Below, in pieces: positions 55,732 through 64,000 of a DNA stretch of 64,000 nt. Made by a program: the position numbers and the translations under genes. Position 1 is the first letter of the stretch; every line of letters begins with the position of its first letter. This stretch comes from Burkholderia sp. MS389. GTDB lineage: Bacteria > Pseudomonadota > Gammaproteobacteria > Burkholderiales > Burkholderiaceae. The stretch spans positions 1,550,001 to 1,614,000 of the forward strand of contig NZ_CP045994.1 in assembly GCF_016899425.1 (NCBI RefSeq). The letters are read 5' to 3'. The notes beneath the pieces were generated by a model. It worked only from the letters and a program-made list of their open reading frames with translations, made no database searches and was not told the DNA's origin.

Positions 55732-56763
55732 ATGAATACCCAAGAGGCGAAGATCGTCCTCGAGACTGCTTTGATCTGTGCGCAGGAACCGCTGAAGCTT
55801 GGCGATTTGCGCAAGCTCTTTGCCGACGGCGTGTCGGCTGACACGGTCCGCACGTTGCTCGAAGACCTGAAACAGGATTGGTCCGGTCGCGGTGTCGAAC
55901 TGGTGGCGCTGGCGACCGGGTGGCGCTTTCAGAGCAAGCCGGCGATGCGTCATTATCTGGATCGCCTGCATCCCGAGAAGCCGCCGAAATATTCGCGCGC
56001 GGTGCTCGAAACGCTCGCGATCATCGCGTACCGGCAGCCCGTCACGCGCGGCGACATTGAAGAGATTCGCGGCGTCACGGTCAATACGCAGGTGGTCAAG
56101 CAACTCGAGGACCGCGGCTGGATCGAGGTGATCGGTCATCGCGACGTGCCGGGGCGTCCGGCGCTGTATGCGACGACCAAGCAGTTCCTCGACGATCTCG
56201 GCCTGAAGGCGCTCGACGACCTGCCCGCGCTCGAAGAGCCGGCTGCGAACATCGAGGCCGCGCTGCTCGCGCAGCAGGCGATGGATTTCGACGGTGACAT
56301 GCCGGCGGCCGACGCGCCGCAGGCGCTGGCGGATGAAGCAGTCGCCGGCGAGTCGACCGACGGGGCCGGCGATGCCGCGGCCGACGTCGCGTCGACGCAG
56401 GAAATTCCGGGTCGCGATACGCTCGATGCTGATCGCGGGCAAACGGAACAGATTGAACGGACGGAACAGGTTGGCGCCGAAGCAGTGCCGACCGATGTGC
56501 AGCCCGAGCCGCAGCGTGCGGATTGGAGCGAGGAAGATCGCAAGCCGGCCGCCGAAGCGGCTGCCGGAGACGGAGCGGAAGCGGCCGGCGGCATGCCCGG
56601 CGAGGCCGATCAGGCCGACGCATCCCGCCTCCGTCCTGCGGACGACGAGGCGCTGGACGACACGTCCGACAGTCTCGCGGATGCCGTGCGAAGCGCCAGT
56701 GCGCCCATCGGCGCCGACGCGCTGCCGGACGACGAAGCAGAACCCGAACAGCGTCGCGCCTGA
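55732..56763 (+). CDS. scpB: Chromosome segregation protein ScpB
   Basis: This kleisin-associated subunit of the SMC-ScpAB condensin complex has 343 residues. The two winged-helix domains lie in residues 1-185 ([58 protein letters not shown]). The last 150 residues are an acidic, Ala/Asp/Glu-rich disordered tail that many ScpB proteins lack. rluB follows after 60 bp, a pairing found in many bacteria. Confidence 0.93.
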   Translation: MNTQEAKIVLETALICAQEPLKLGDLRKLFADGVSADTVRTLLEDLKQDWSGRGVELVALATGWRFQSKPAMRHYLDRLHPEKPPKYSRAVLETLAIIAYRQPVTRGDIEEIRGVTVNTQVVKQLEDRGWIEVIGHRDVPGRPALYATTKQFLDDLGLKALDDLPALEEPAANIEAALLAQQAMDFDGDMPAADAPQALADEAVAGESTDGAGDAAADVASTQEIPGRDTLDADRGQTEQIERTEQVGAEAVPTDVQPEPQRADWSEEDRKPAAEAAAGDGAEAAGGMPGEADQADASRLRPADDEALDDTSDSLADAVRSASAPIGADALPDDEAEPEQRRA

Positions 56764-56823
56764 TCGCGGCCAACTTCTTGCCGCGCCCGCGCCGGGCGCG
56801 AGACCTGACATTTTGAGGTTGTT

Positions 56824-58554
56824 TTGACAGATATCCACGATATTGAATCGTCCGCGCCTGCCGTGCAGGCAGCGCGTGCCGACGATGCGCCGGAGCGGGA
56901 TGCTTCGGCCGCGGGTGGCGACGAGCGTCCCCGCCGCGGTCTGCGGCGCGGCCCGCGCAGCCTGATCGCGCGGCGTCGCGCGGCGGCCAAGTCGAAGGGC
57001 GCCGAAGGCGAGCAGCCGGGTGCCGAGGGCGCGGATGCGCAGCCGGCCGACGCTGTCGACGCGCAGCCGGCGCGTGCGCCGCGCAAGGAAGGCGCGGCCA
57101 AGGGCGGTCGCAAGCCGGCCGCCAAGCGCGAAGGCGCACCCAAGGGTGGCCAGGGCGGCCAGGGCCGTCGCGGTGCGGCGAAGGCTGAAGGCGGCCCGGC
57201 GAAGGCGGCGGAAGGCGATGCGTCCCAGGACGAGCTGTTCGCATACGTGACGTCGCCCGCCTTCGACGCGGACAACTCCGCGGGCGGCAGCGGCGTGCGT
57301 GCGCCGATGCTGCGCCGCGGCCGCAGCCAGCCGGCGAACAAGCGCGTGCTGTCGCCGGACGACGACGCGCCGAAGCTCCACAAGGTGCTGGCGGAAGCAG
57401 GCATGGGTTCGCGCCGCGAAATGGAAGAGCTGATCGTCGCCGGCCGCGTGTCGGTGAACGGCGAGCCCGCGCACATCGGCCAGCGGATCATGCCGACCGA
57501 CCAGGTGCGGATCAACGGCAAGCCGGTCAAGCGCAAGCTGCCGAACAAGCCGCCGCGCGTGCTGCTGTATCACAAGCCGACCGGCGAGATCGTCAGCCAC
57601 GCGGATCCTGAAGGCCGTCCGTCGGTGTTCGACCGTCTGCCGCCGATGAAGACGGCGAAATGGCTCGCGGTGGGCCGCCTCGACTTCAATACCGAAGGTC
57701 TGCTGATGCTGACGACCTCCGGTGATCTCGCGAACCGCTTCATGCATCCGCGTTACAGCGTCGAGCGCGAGTACGCGGTACGCGTCGTCGGCGAGCTGGC
57801 CGAAGGGATGCGGCAGAAGCTGCTGCACGGCGTCGAGCTCGACGACGGTCCGGCGAATTTCCTGCGCATCCGCGACGGCGGCGGTGAAGGCACGAACCAC
57901 TGGTATCACGTCGCGCTGGCCGAAGGCCGCAACCGCGAAGTGCGCCGGATGTTCGAGGCGGTCGGCCTGATGGTGAGTCGGTTGATCCGGACGCGTCACG
58001 GCCCGATTCCGCTGCCGCGCGGCCTGAAGCGCGGTCGTTGGGAAGAGCTCGACGACGCGCAGGTGCGCAAGCTGATGGCAACCGTCGGCCTGAAGGCGCC
58101 GGCCGAGGAGAAGGGCAAGCGCGGCAGTGCCGGTCCGGCCGAGCGTCGCCAGCCCGACCCGATGGAGACGTCGATGGGCTTCATCAGTCGCGAGCCGGTG
58201 CTGACGACGCACGGGCAACTCGACCAGCCGCGTCGCGGCGGTGGCCGACGCGGCGGCCCGGGTCTGCCGGGCCTGAGCGGCTACGGCAGCCTGCCGGTTG
58301 CGCCGTCGGGTTATGGCAACCGCGCGGGCGGCGGCCGTGATGGCAATCGCGCAGGCGGCGGCCGCGACGGCAATCGCACCGGCGGTGGTCGCGATGTCGA
58401 CGGCAATCGCGCGTCGTATGGCGCGGGCCCGAAGCGCGGCGGCAGCAAGGGTGGCGGCAATCGCAATCCGAACGGCAATCGTGCGGACGGCGCCGGCAAC
58501 GGCGGCGCGCGCGGTGGCCAGCGTCCGCAGCGCAGCCGCACGCGCGGCCGCTAA
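56824..58554 (+). CDS. rluB: 23S rRNA pseudouridine synthase RluB-type, with long disordered ends
   Basis: This is a pseudouridine synthase of the RsuA/RluB/E/F family, probably acting on U2605 of 23S rRNA. The S4 domain ([20 protein letters not shown]) begins near residue 180. The catalytic Asp is in [20 protein letters not shown] (about 285), followed by [20 protein letters not shown]. The N-terminal 170 residues are Ala/Lys/Gly-rich, and the C-terminal 130 are Gly/Arg/Asn-rich with RGG-like repeats. The total of 576 is about twice the E. coli length. The start is TTG 56824, with GAGG about 8 nt upstream. Confidence 0.9.
   Translation: MTDIHDIESSAPAVQAARADDAPERDASAAGGDERPRRGLRRGPRSLIARRRAAAKSKGAEGEQPGAEGADAQPADAVDAQPARAPRKEGAAKGGRKPAAKREGAPKGGQGGQGRRGAAKAEGGPAKAAEGDASQDELFAYVTSPAFDADNSAGGSGVRAPMLRRGRSQPANKRVLSPDDDAPKLHKVLAEAGMGSRREMEELIVAGRVSVNGEPAHIGQRIMPTDQVRINGKPVKRKLPNKPPRVLLYHKPTGEIVSHADPEGRPSVFDRLPPMKTAKWLAVGRLDFNTEGLLMLTTSGDLANRFMHPRYSVEREYAVRVVGELAEGMRQKLLHGVELDDGPANFLRIRDGGGEGTNHWYHVALAEGRNREVRRMFEAVGLMVSRLIRTRHGPIPLPRGLKRGRWEELDDAQVRKLMATVGLKAPAEEKGKRGSAGPAERRQPDPMETSMGFISREPVLTTHGQLDQPRRGGGRRGGPGLPGLSGYGSLPVAPSGYGNRAGGGRDGNRAGGGRDGNRTGGGRDVDGNRASYGAGPKRGGSKGGGNRNPNGNRADGAGNGGARGGQRPQRSRTRGR
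58315..58395 (+). repeat. Three 27-bp tandem repeats in rluB
   Basis: Each unit encodes GNRAGGGRD or a close variant (58315-58341, 58342-58368, 58369-58395). The units differ at several bases, so copy number may vary between strains. Confidence 0.85.
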
Positions 58555-58783
58555 GCGTCTATTGGGGCACGGCGGCGTAGAGCCGCCGGCGTGCCGGCTC
58601 GATCGGCGTCCGGCCGATTTTTCCGGCACGACGCATCGCGTCGATGATCTTCGGCTGTATCCATGCCGCGTGCCGCGGCAATGCCGATCATCGGCGCGGC
58701 GGGATGCGCCGGTCGACCGGACAAGCCCGATTTCGCATTTTCGGTCCGTAAAGGCGGCCGACGCGCTGCTTTTACCGGCTGGC

Positions 58784-58812
58784 TTGGCGTTTGCGCCAAA
58801 AATCGCTATAAT
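58784..58812 (+). promoter_or_regulatory. Sigma-70 promoter upstream of rimP
   Basis: TTGGCG (58784-58789) and a perfect TATAAT (58807-58812) are 17 bp apart. The 230 bp between rluB and this promoter show no gene. Confidence 0.85.
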
Positions 58813-58818
58813 CGCGGA

Positions 58819-58898
58819 GTCGCTGGGCGTACGGATTCAATGTGCGGCTCAGGTGCGACCACCAGTAAGAAGATGGGCGTTCCGCCCATTTTTTTTTG
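58819..58898 (+). ncRNA. rimP-nusA-infB operon leader ending in a terminator (attenuator or sRNA)
   Basis: From the predicted start near 58819 a transcript of about 80 nt would reach an intrinsic terminator. Upstream of it, GTCGC and GCGAC, and CTGG and CCAG, can pair and might form alternative structures. No tRNA (metY occurs here in E. coli) or leader peptide was found. A rimP leader has been proposed in enterobacteria, so control of the NusA/IF-2 operon by attenuation is plausible. Confidence 0.6.
58873..58898 (+). terminator. Intrinsic terminator in the rimP leader
   Basis: A 7-bp stem ATGGGCG/CGCCCAT with a TTC loop is followed by about nine T, 100 bp upstream of rimP. Confidence 0.9.
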
Positions 58899-58999
58899 CT
58901 GAAACGGTTAGGCATCTCGGGTAGCGCTTCCTGCGCCGGCTAAGGCGCGCGCCCGCGGGTGAATCGCGAGCGGCGGGCGCGAACACCTGAGAGGACACT

Positions 59000-59458
59000 G
59001 TGCAACTGACGGAACTGATAGAAACCACGGTCACCGGGCTCGGCTACGAGCTGGTGGAACTCGAGCGCACCGGGCGCGGCATGCTTTGCATCTATATCGA
59101 TCAGCCTGCCGGCATCTCGCTCGAAGATTGCGAAAAGGTTACGCGTCAGCTCCAGCACGTCTTGACGGTCGAAAATATCGATTACGAACGGCTCGAAGTC
59201 TCGTCCCCGGGGCTCGACCGCCCGTTGAAGAAGCTGGCCGACTTCGAGCGCTTCGCCGGCAGCGAAGTTTCCGTGACCTTGAAAAAGCCGCTGGACGGGC
59301 GCAAGACGTACCGGGGCATTCTGCACGCGCCGAATGGCGAAACGATCGGTTTGGAATTTGAGGGGAAGAAGGGCGAGGCAGCCATGCTGGATTTCACGCT
59401 GGCCGATATCGATAAAGCCCGCCTGATTCCGCAAGTTGACTTTAGGAGCCGCAAATAA
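59000..59458 (+). CDS. rimP: Ribosome maturation factor RimP
   Basis: This protein is needed for 30S maturation and has 152 residues, normal length. The family motifs are [33 protein letters not shown] and [20 protein letters not shown]. The start is GTG 59000 after GAGAGGA. The stop overlaps the nusA start (TAATG). Confidence 0.96.
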   Translation: MQLTELIETTVTGLGYELVELERTGRGMLCIYIDQPAGISLEDCEKVTRQLQHVLTVENIDYERLEVSSPGLDRPLKKLADFERFAGSEVSVTLKKPLDGRKTYRGILHAPNGETIGLEFEGKKGEAAMLDFTLADIDKARLIPQVDFRSRK

Positions 59459-60933
59459 TGAGTCGCGAAGTGTTGATGCTGGTGGATGCGCTGGCGCGCG
59501 AGAAAAACGTCGACAAGGATGTGGTGCTGGGCGCCCTCGAGGCTGCGCTCGCGTCCGCTTCCAAGAAGCTGTTCGACGAAGGCGCCGAAATCCGCGTCCA
59601 TATCGATCGCGAAAGCGGCGAGCACGAAACCTTCCGTCGCTGGCTCGTCGTGCCCGACGAGGCAGGCTTGCAGGAGCCGGATCGCGAGATCCTGCTGTTC
59701 GAAGCACGTGAGCAGAAGCCCGACGTCGAAGTCGGCGAGTATGTCGAGGAACCCGTTCCGTCGATCGAATTCGGTCGGATCGGCGCGCAGGCCGCGAAGC
59801 AGGTGATCCTGCAGAAGGTGCGCGACGCGGAGCGCGAGCAGATCCTGAACGACTACCTCGAGCGTGGCGAAAAGATCATGACGGGTACGGTGAAGCGGCT
59901 CGACAAGGGCAACTTCATCGTCGAATCGGGCCGTGTCGAGGCGCTGCTGCGCCGCGATCAGCTGATCCCGAAGGAAAACCTGCGCGTGGGCGACCGCGTG
60001 CGGGCATACATCGCGAAGGTCGACCGCACCGCGCGCGGCCCGCAGATCGAGCTGTCGCGCACGGCGCCCGAATTCCTGATGAAGCTGTTCGAGATGGAAG
60101 TGCCGGAAATCGAGCAGGGCCTGCTCGAGATCAAGGCGGCCGCCCGCGACCCGGGCGTGCGCGCGAAGATCGGCGTGATCGCGTACGACAAGCGGATCGA
60201 TCCGATCGGCACCTGCGTCGGCATCCGCGGTTCGCGCGTGCAGGCCGTGCGCAACGAGCTCGGTGGCGAAAACATCGACATCGTGCTATGGTCGGAAGAT
60301 CCCGCCCAGTTCGTTATCGGCGCGCTCGCGCCGGCAGCCGTCCAGTCGATCGTCGTCGATGAAGAAAAGCATTCGATGGACGTCGTCGTCGACGAGAACG
60401 AACTGGCTGTCGCGATCGGCCGCAGCGGTCAGAACGTGCGCCTTGCCGGCGAACTGACCGGCTGGCAGATCAACATCATGACGCCGGACGAATCCGCGCT
60501 GAAGCAGGGCGAAGAGCGCGACCGGCTGCGTGCGCTGTTCATGGCGCGTCTCGACGTCGACGAAGAAGTTGCCGACATCCTGATCGACGAAGGCTTCACG
60601 AGCCTCGAGGAAATCGCGTACGTGCCGCTCAACGAAATGCTCGAAATCGAGGCGTTCGACGAGGACACCGTGCACGAACTGCGCAACCGCGCACGCGACG
60701 CGCTGTTGACGATGGCCATCGCGAACGAAGAAAAGGTCGAGAATGCAGCGCTGGATCTCAAGAGCCTCGACGGCATCACGCCGGAGCTGCTCGCGAAGCT
60801 GGCCGAACACGGCGTGCAGACGCGCGACGATCTCGCCGAACTGGCTGTAGATGAACTGGTCGACATGACCGGAATGGAAGAGGATGCCGCTAAGGCGTTG
60901 ATCATGAAAGCACGTGAACATTGGTTCCAGTGA
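59458..60933 (+). CDS. nusA: Transcription termination/antitermination factor NusA
   Basis: This RNA polymerase-binding elongation factor has 491 residues. In order: N-terminal polymerase-binding domain, S1 domain ([20 protein letters not shown]), KH1 ([20 protein letters not shown]), KH2 ([20 protein letters not shown]), and two helix-hairpin-helix acidic repeats at the C-terminus, as in other proteobacteria. It overlaps rimP by one base. Confidence 0.97.
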   Translation: MSREVLMLVDALAREKNVDKDVVLGALEAALASASKKLFDEGAEIRVHIDRESGEHETFRRWLVVPDEAGLQEPDREILLFEAREQKPDVEVGEYVEEPVPSIEFGRIGAQAAKQVILQKVRDAEREQILNDYLERGEKIMTGTVKRLDKGNFIVESGRVEALLRRDQLIPKENLRVGDRVRAYIAKVDRTARGPQIELSRTAPEFLMKLFEMEVPEIEQGLLEIKAAARDPGVRAKIGVIAYDKRIDPIGTCVGIRGSRVQAVRNELGGENIDIVLWSEDPAQFVIGALAPAAVQSIVVDEEKHSMDVVVDENELAVAIGRSGQNVRLAGELTGWQINIMTPDESALKQGEERDRLRALFMARLDVDEEVADILIDEGFTSLEEIAYVPLNEMLEIEAFDEDTVHELRNRARDALLTMAIANEEKVENAALDLKSLDGITPELLAKLAEHGVQTRDDLAELAVDELVDMTGMEEDAAKALIMKAREHWFQ

Positions 60934-61024
60934 GAAATGACCATGGCGCACTGATTTGATGGCGGCCGTATGGCCTGACCCGATGCTAACCGCAAGGAAT
61001 CGGTCCTTGCACTAAGAGGAATGA

Positions 61025-63943
61025 ATGGCGAGTAACAACGTAGCCCAATTTGCCGCGGAACTGAAAATGCCTGCTGGTGTGCTGCTCGAACAGCTGCAGG
61101 CAGCGGGCGTCCAGAAAGCGAGTGAAGACGATGCGCTGTCCGAAGCGGACAAGGCGCGTCTGCTCGATCATTTGCGCAAGTCGCACGGCGCAACCGACGG
61201 CGACAAGCGCAAGATCACGCTGACCCGCAAGCATACGTCGGAGATCAAGCAATCTGACGCGACGGGCAAGGCTCGCACCATTCAGGTCGAGGTCCGCAAG
61301 AAGCGTACGTTCGTCAAGCGCGACGACGTGGCCGACGGCGCGGAACAGGGTCAGGCGCAGGTCGCCGAAGCGGACGACGATGCAGAACTGAAGCGTCGCG
61401 AGGAAGAGGCGCGCCGCGAGGCCGAGCTGCTCGAGAAGCAGGCGCAGGAGCTGCGCGAGCGTCAGGAGCGCCTCGAGCGCGAGGAAGCCGAACGTCGCGC
61501 CCGCGAGGAAGCGGCCGAGGCCGAGCGCCGTCGCGCCGAGGAAGAAGCGGCGACGAAGCGTGCCGCGGCGGAAGCCGCCGCAGCCCAGCAGCAGGCGGCA
61601 GCGCAGCAGGCTGCTGCTGCCGAGCAGGAAGCGACGCCGACGCAGTCCGCGCAGGACGAAGCACGCGCAGCCGCCGAACGCGCGGCGCAGCGCGAAGCGG
61701 CGAAGAAGGCCGAGGACGCTGCCCGCGAGGCAGCCGACAAGGCGCGCGCCGAGCAGGAAGAGATCAGCAAGCGTCGCGCGGCGGCAGAAGCCGAAGCACG
61801 CGCGATCCGCGAAATGATGAACACGCCGCGCAAGGCCGTGGTCAAGGCAGTCGAGCCGCCGAAGCCGGTCGAGCCGCCGAAGCCGGCTGAAGCGAAGGGC
61901 ACGCTGCACAAGCCGGCGAAGCCGGAAGGCGCACAGGCGCGTCCGGCCGTGAAGAAGCCGGCGGGTGCGGCGGCTCCGGCCACCACGCAGGCGCCGGCAG
62001 GCGCGGGCGACCGCAACAAGAAGCCGGGCGCAGGCAAGGGCGGCTGGCAGGACGACGCATCGAAGCGTCGCGGCATCAAGACGCGCGGCGACTCGAGCGG
62101 CGGCGTCGACCGCGGCTGGCGCGGCGGCCCGAAGGGTCGCGGCCGTCACCAGGACAGTTCGACGTTCCAGGCGCCGACCGAACCGATCGTTCGCGAAGTG
62201 CATGTGCCGGAAACCGTGTCGGTTGCCGATCTCGCGCACAAGATGTCGATCAAGGCCTCCGAAGTCATCAAGGTGATGATGAAGATGGGCCAGATGGTCA
62301 CGATCAACCAGGTGCTGGACCAGGAAACGGCGATGATCATCGTCGAGGAACTGGGCCACCGCGCGGTTGCCGCGAAGCTGGACGATCCGGAAGCGCTGCT
62401 CGTCGAAGGCGAAACCGGTACCGATGCGGAGCAACTGCCGCGTCCGCCGGTCGTCACGGTGATGGGTCACGTCGACCACGGCAAGACGTCGCTGCTCGAC
62501 CACATCCGCCGCGCGAAGGTTGCAGCGGGCGAAGCGGGCGGCATTACGCAGCACATCGGCGCTTACCACGTCGAAACGCCGCGTGGCGTCATCACGTTCC
62601 TCGATACGCCGGGTCACGAAGCGTTCACGGCAATGCGTGCACGCGGCGCGAAGGCGACCGACATCGTGGTGCTGGTGGTGGCGGCCGACGACGGCGTGAT
62701 GCCGCAGACGAAGGAAGCCATCGCCCACGCGAAGGCGGGCGGCGTGCCGATCGTCGTCGCGATCAACAAGATCGACAAGCCGGATGCGAACCCCGATCGC
62801 GTCAAGCAGGAGCTGGTCGCGGAAGGCGTCGTGCCGGAAGAATACGGTGGCGATTCGCCGTTCGTGCCGGTGTCGGCGAAGACGGGCGCGGGTATCGACG
62901 ATCTGCTCGAGAACGTGCTGCTGCAGGCCGAAGTGCTGGAACTGAAGGCACCGGTCGAAGCGCCGGCCAAGGGCATCGTGATCGAAGCGAAGCTCGACAA
63001 GGGTAAAGGCCCGGTCGCGACGATCCTCGTGCAGTCCGGTACGCTGAACCGCGGCGACATCGTGCTGGCGGGTACGGCCTACGGCCGCGTCCGTGCGATG
63101 CTCGACGAGAACGGCAAGCCGACGAAGGAAGCCGGCCCGTCGATCCCGGTCGAAATCCAGGGTCTGTCGGAAGTGCCGGGTGCGGGCGAGGAAGTGATCG
63201 TGCTGCCGGACGAGCGCAAGGCACGTGAAATCGCGCTGTTCCGTCAGGGCAAGTTCCGCGACGTGAAGCTCGCGAAGCAGCAGGCCGCGAAGCTGGAAAG
63301 CATGCTCGAGCAGATGGGCGAGGGCGAAGTGCAGAACCTGCCGCTCATCATCAAGGCCGACGTGCAGGGTTCGCAGGAAGCGCTCGTGCAGTCGCTGCTC
63401 AAGCTGTCGACCGACGAAGTGCGCGTGCAGATCGTGCACAGCGCGGTGGGCGGCATCAGCGAAAACGACGTCAACCTCGCGACGGCATCGAAGGCGGTCA
63501 TCATCGGCTTCAACACGCGTGCGGATGCTCAGGCACGCAAGCTGGCCGAGGCGAACGGCATCGATATCCGCTACTACAACATCATCTACGACGCAGTGGA
63601 TGAGGTGAAGGCGGCGATGTCGGGCATGCTGGCGCCGGAGAAGCGCGAAGTCATCACCGGCATGGTCGAGGTGCGCCAGGTCTTCAAGGTACCGAAGATC
63701 GGCACGGTCGCCGGTTGTATGGTCACGGACGGTATCGTCAAGCGCTCGTCGTCGGTGCGCGTGCTGCGCAACAACGTCGTGATCTTCACGGGCGAACTCG
63801 AATCGCTGAAGCGCTTCAAGGACGACGTGAAGGAAGTGAAGCAAGGCTTCGAGTGCGGTATGTCGGTGAAGAACTTCAACGATATCGTCGAAGGCGACCA
63901 GTTCGAAGTCTTCGAAGTGACCGAAGTCGCGCGTACGCTGTAA
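61025..63943 (+). CDS. infB: Translation initiation factor IF-2
   Basis: This GTPase brings initiator tRNA to the 30S subunit and has 972 residues. It has an N-terminal IF2_N domain ([20 protein letters not shown]), a long charged coiled-coil and Ala/Pro-rich linker (about residues 115-370), a second IF2_N-like element ([20 protein letters not shown]), and the G domain with [14 protein letters not shown] and NKID. Domains II-IV, including the fMet-tRNA binding C2, follow. ATG 61025 has AAGAGGA upstream; ATG 61021 is in another frame. Confidence 0.97.
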   Translation: MASNNVAQFAAELKMPAGVLLEQLQAAGVQKASEDDALSEADKARLLDHLRKSHGATDGDKRKITLTRKHTSEIKQSDATGKARTIQVEVRKKRTFVKRDDVADGAEQGQAQVAEADDDAELKRREEEARREAELLEKQAQELRERQERLEREEAERRAREEAAEAERRRAEEEAATKRAAAEAAAAQQQAAAQQAAAAEQEATPTQSAQDEARAAAERAAQREAAKKAEDAAREAADKARAEQEEISKRRAAAEAEARAIREMMNTPRKAVVKAVEPPKPVEPPKPAEAKGTLHKPAKPEGAQARPAVKKPAGAAAPATTQAPAGAGDRNKKPGAGKGGWQDDASKRRGIKTRGDSSGGVDRGWRGGPKGRGRHQDSSTFQAPTEPIVREVHVPETVSVADLAHKMSIKASEVIKVMMKMGQMVTINQVLDQETAMIIVEELGHRAVAAKLDDPEALLVEGETGTDAEQLPRPPVVTVMGHVDHGKTSLLDHIRRAKVAAGEAGGITQHIGAYHVETPRGVITFLDTPGHEAFTAMRARGAKATDIVVLVVAADDGVMPQTKEAIAHAKAGGVPIVVAINKIDKPDANPDRVKQELVAEGVVPEEYGGDSPFVPVSAKTGAGIDDLLENVLLQAEVLELKAPVEAPAKGIVIEAKLDKGKGPVATILVQSGTLNRGDIVLAGTAYGRVRAMLDENGKPTKEAGPSIPVEIQGLSEVPGAGEEVIVLPDERKAREIALFRQGKFRDVKLAKQQAAKLESMLEQMGEGEVQNLPLIIKADVQGSQEALVQSLLKLSTDEVRVQIVHSAVGGISENDVNLATASKAVIIGFNTRADAQARKLAEANGIDIRYYNIIYDAVDEVKAAMSGMLAPEKREVITGMVEVRQVFKVPKIGTVAGCMVTDGIVKRSSSVRVLRNNVVIFTGELESLKRFKDDVKEVKQGFECGMSVKNFNDIVEGDQFEVFEVTEVARTL

Positions 63944-63960
63944 TCGTCGCGCATCGGCTC

Positions 63961-63997
63961 ATGGGCGGGGCAGGCTTGGGCCTGTCCCGCCCATTTT
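63961..63997 (+). terminator. Intrinsic terminator after infB
   Basis: A 9-bp outer stem ATGGGCGGG/CCCGCCCAT with an inner CAGG/CCTG pair is followed by TTTT. It may be partial, since rbfA usually follows infB; the next gene is outside the window. Confidence 0.8.
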
Positions 63998-64000
63998 CAT

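Noticed and set aside
58315..58395. CRISPR-like repeat
   Set aside because: The repeats are contiguous, in frame and coding, with no spacers.
58555..58999. tRNA-fMet (metY) upstream of rimP as in E. coli
   Set aside because: No cloverleaf or T-loop sequence is present.
60986..63844. 952-aa open frame on the minus strand opposite infB
   Set aside because: It is a GC-bias shadow of infB: infB has all IF-2 domains, and the minus-strand product is low-complexity Arg/Leu/His-rich with no domain.

Overview
The window is GC-rich chromosomal DNA (third codon positions are almost all G or C) with gene content, gene order and protein sequences typical of a betaproteobacterium. It most likely comes from Burkholderia sensu stricto, probably the Burkholderia cepacia complex. 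This assignment rests on remembered family resemblance, not on a search.

Layout. (1) 1-4000: the end of a UvrD-type helicase gene and mtnN, then a complete IS5-family insertion sequence and a separate 190-bp MITE-like element sitting side by side in one CTAG target that overlaps the mtnN stop codon. (2) 4-13.7 kb: a fosmidomycin-resistance-type exporter, a chemoreceptor, and a four-gene aromatic-acid-type efflux operon (outer-membrane lipoprotein, FUSC pump, DUF1656 protein, membrane fusion protein) with a divergent LysR regulator. (3) 13.7-26 kb: housekeeping and metabolic genes: metallophosphoesterase, FAD-linked oxidase, WrbA, a YihY protein, a CBS protein, an MFS-acyltransferase fusion, chorismate synthase, ETF-ubiquinone oxidoreductase, an SDR and a thioesterase. 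(4) 26-33 kb: a PAS-LuxR regulator divergent from a 3-oxoacid CoA-transferase pair; a three-gene operon (exported SnoaL-like protein, Tat-exported polysaccharide deacetylase-like protein, degenerate SDR) divergent from a LysR gene; a hydrolase and a RidA protein. (5) 33-44 kb: relA, tRNA-Val, then the classical thrS-infC-rpmI-rplT-pheS-pheT-ihfA-merR translation cluster. infC here starts at AUC. (6) 44-55.5 kb: a large internally duplicated lipoprotein, a methyltransferase, tRNA-Pro, bamC, several small proteins of unknown function, a transposase-derived small gene, a LysR gene and an aminotransferase. (7) 55.5-64 kb: scpB, rluB and the rimP-nusA-infB operon, which is preceded by a promoter, a short leader and an intrinsic terminator.

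Functionally, most of the window is core information processing: stringent response, aminoacyl-tRNA synthesis, translation initiation, ribosomal proteins and transcription elongation, with several probable RNA-level control points. Accessory interest lies in the two adjacent mobile elements, the LysR-controlled envelope operon at 28.5-31.9 kb, the small genes and structured RNA at 48.9-53.2 kb, and the inverted repeats in divergent promoter regions. I saw no prophage, CRISPR array, secretion system, defence island or biosynthetic cluster.
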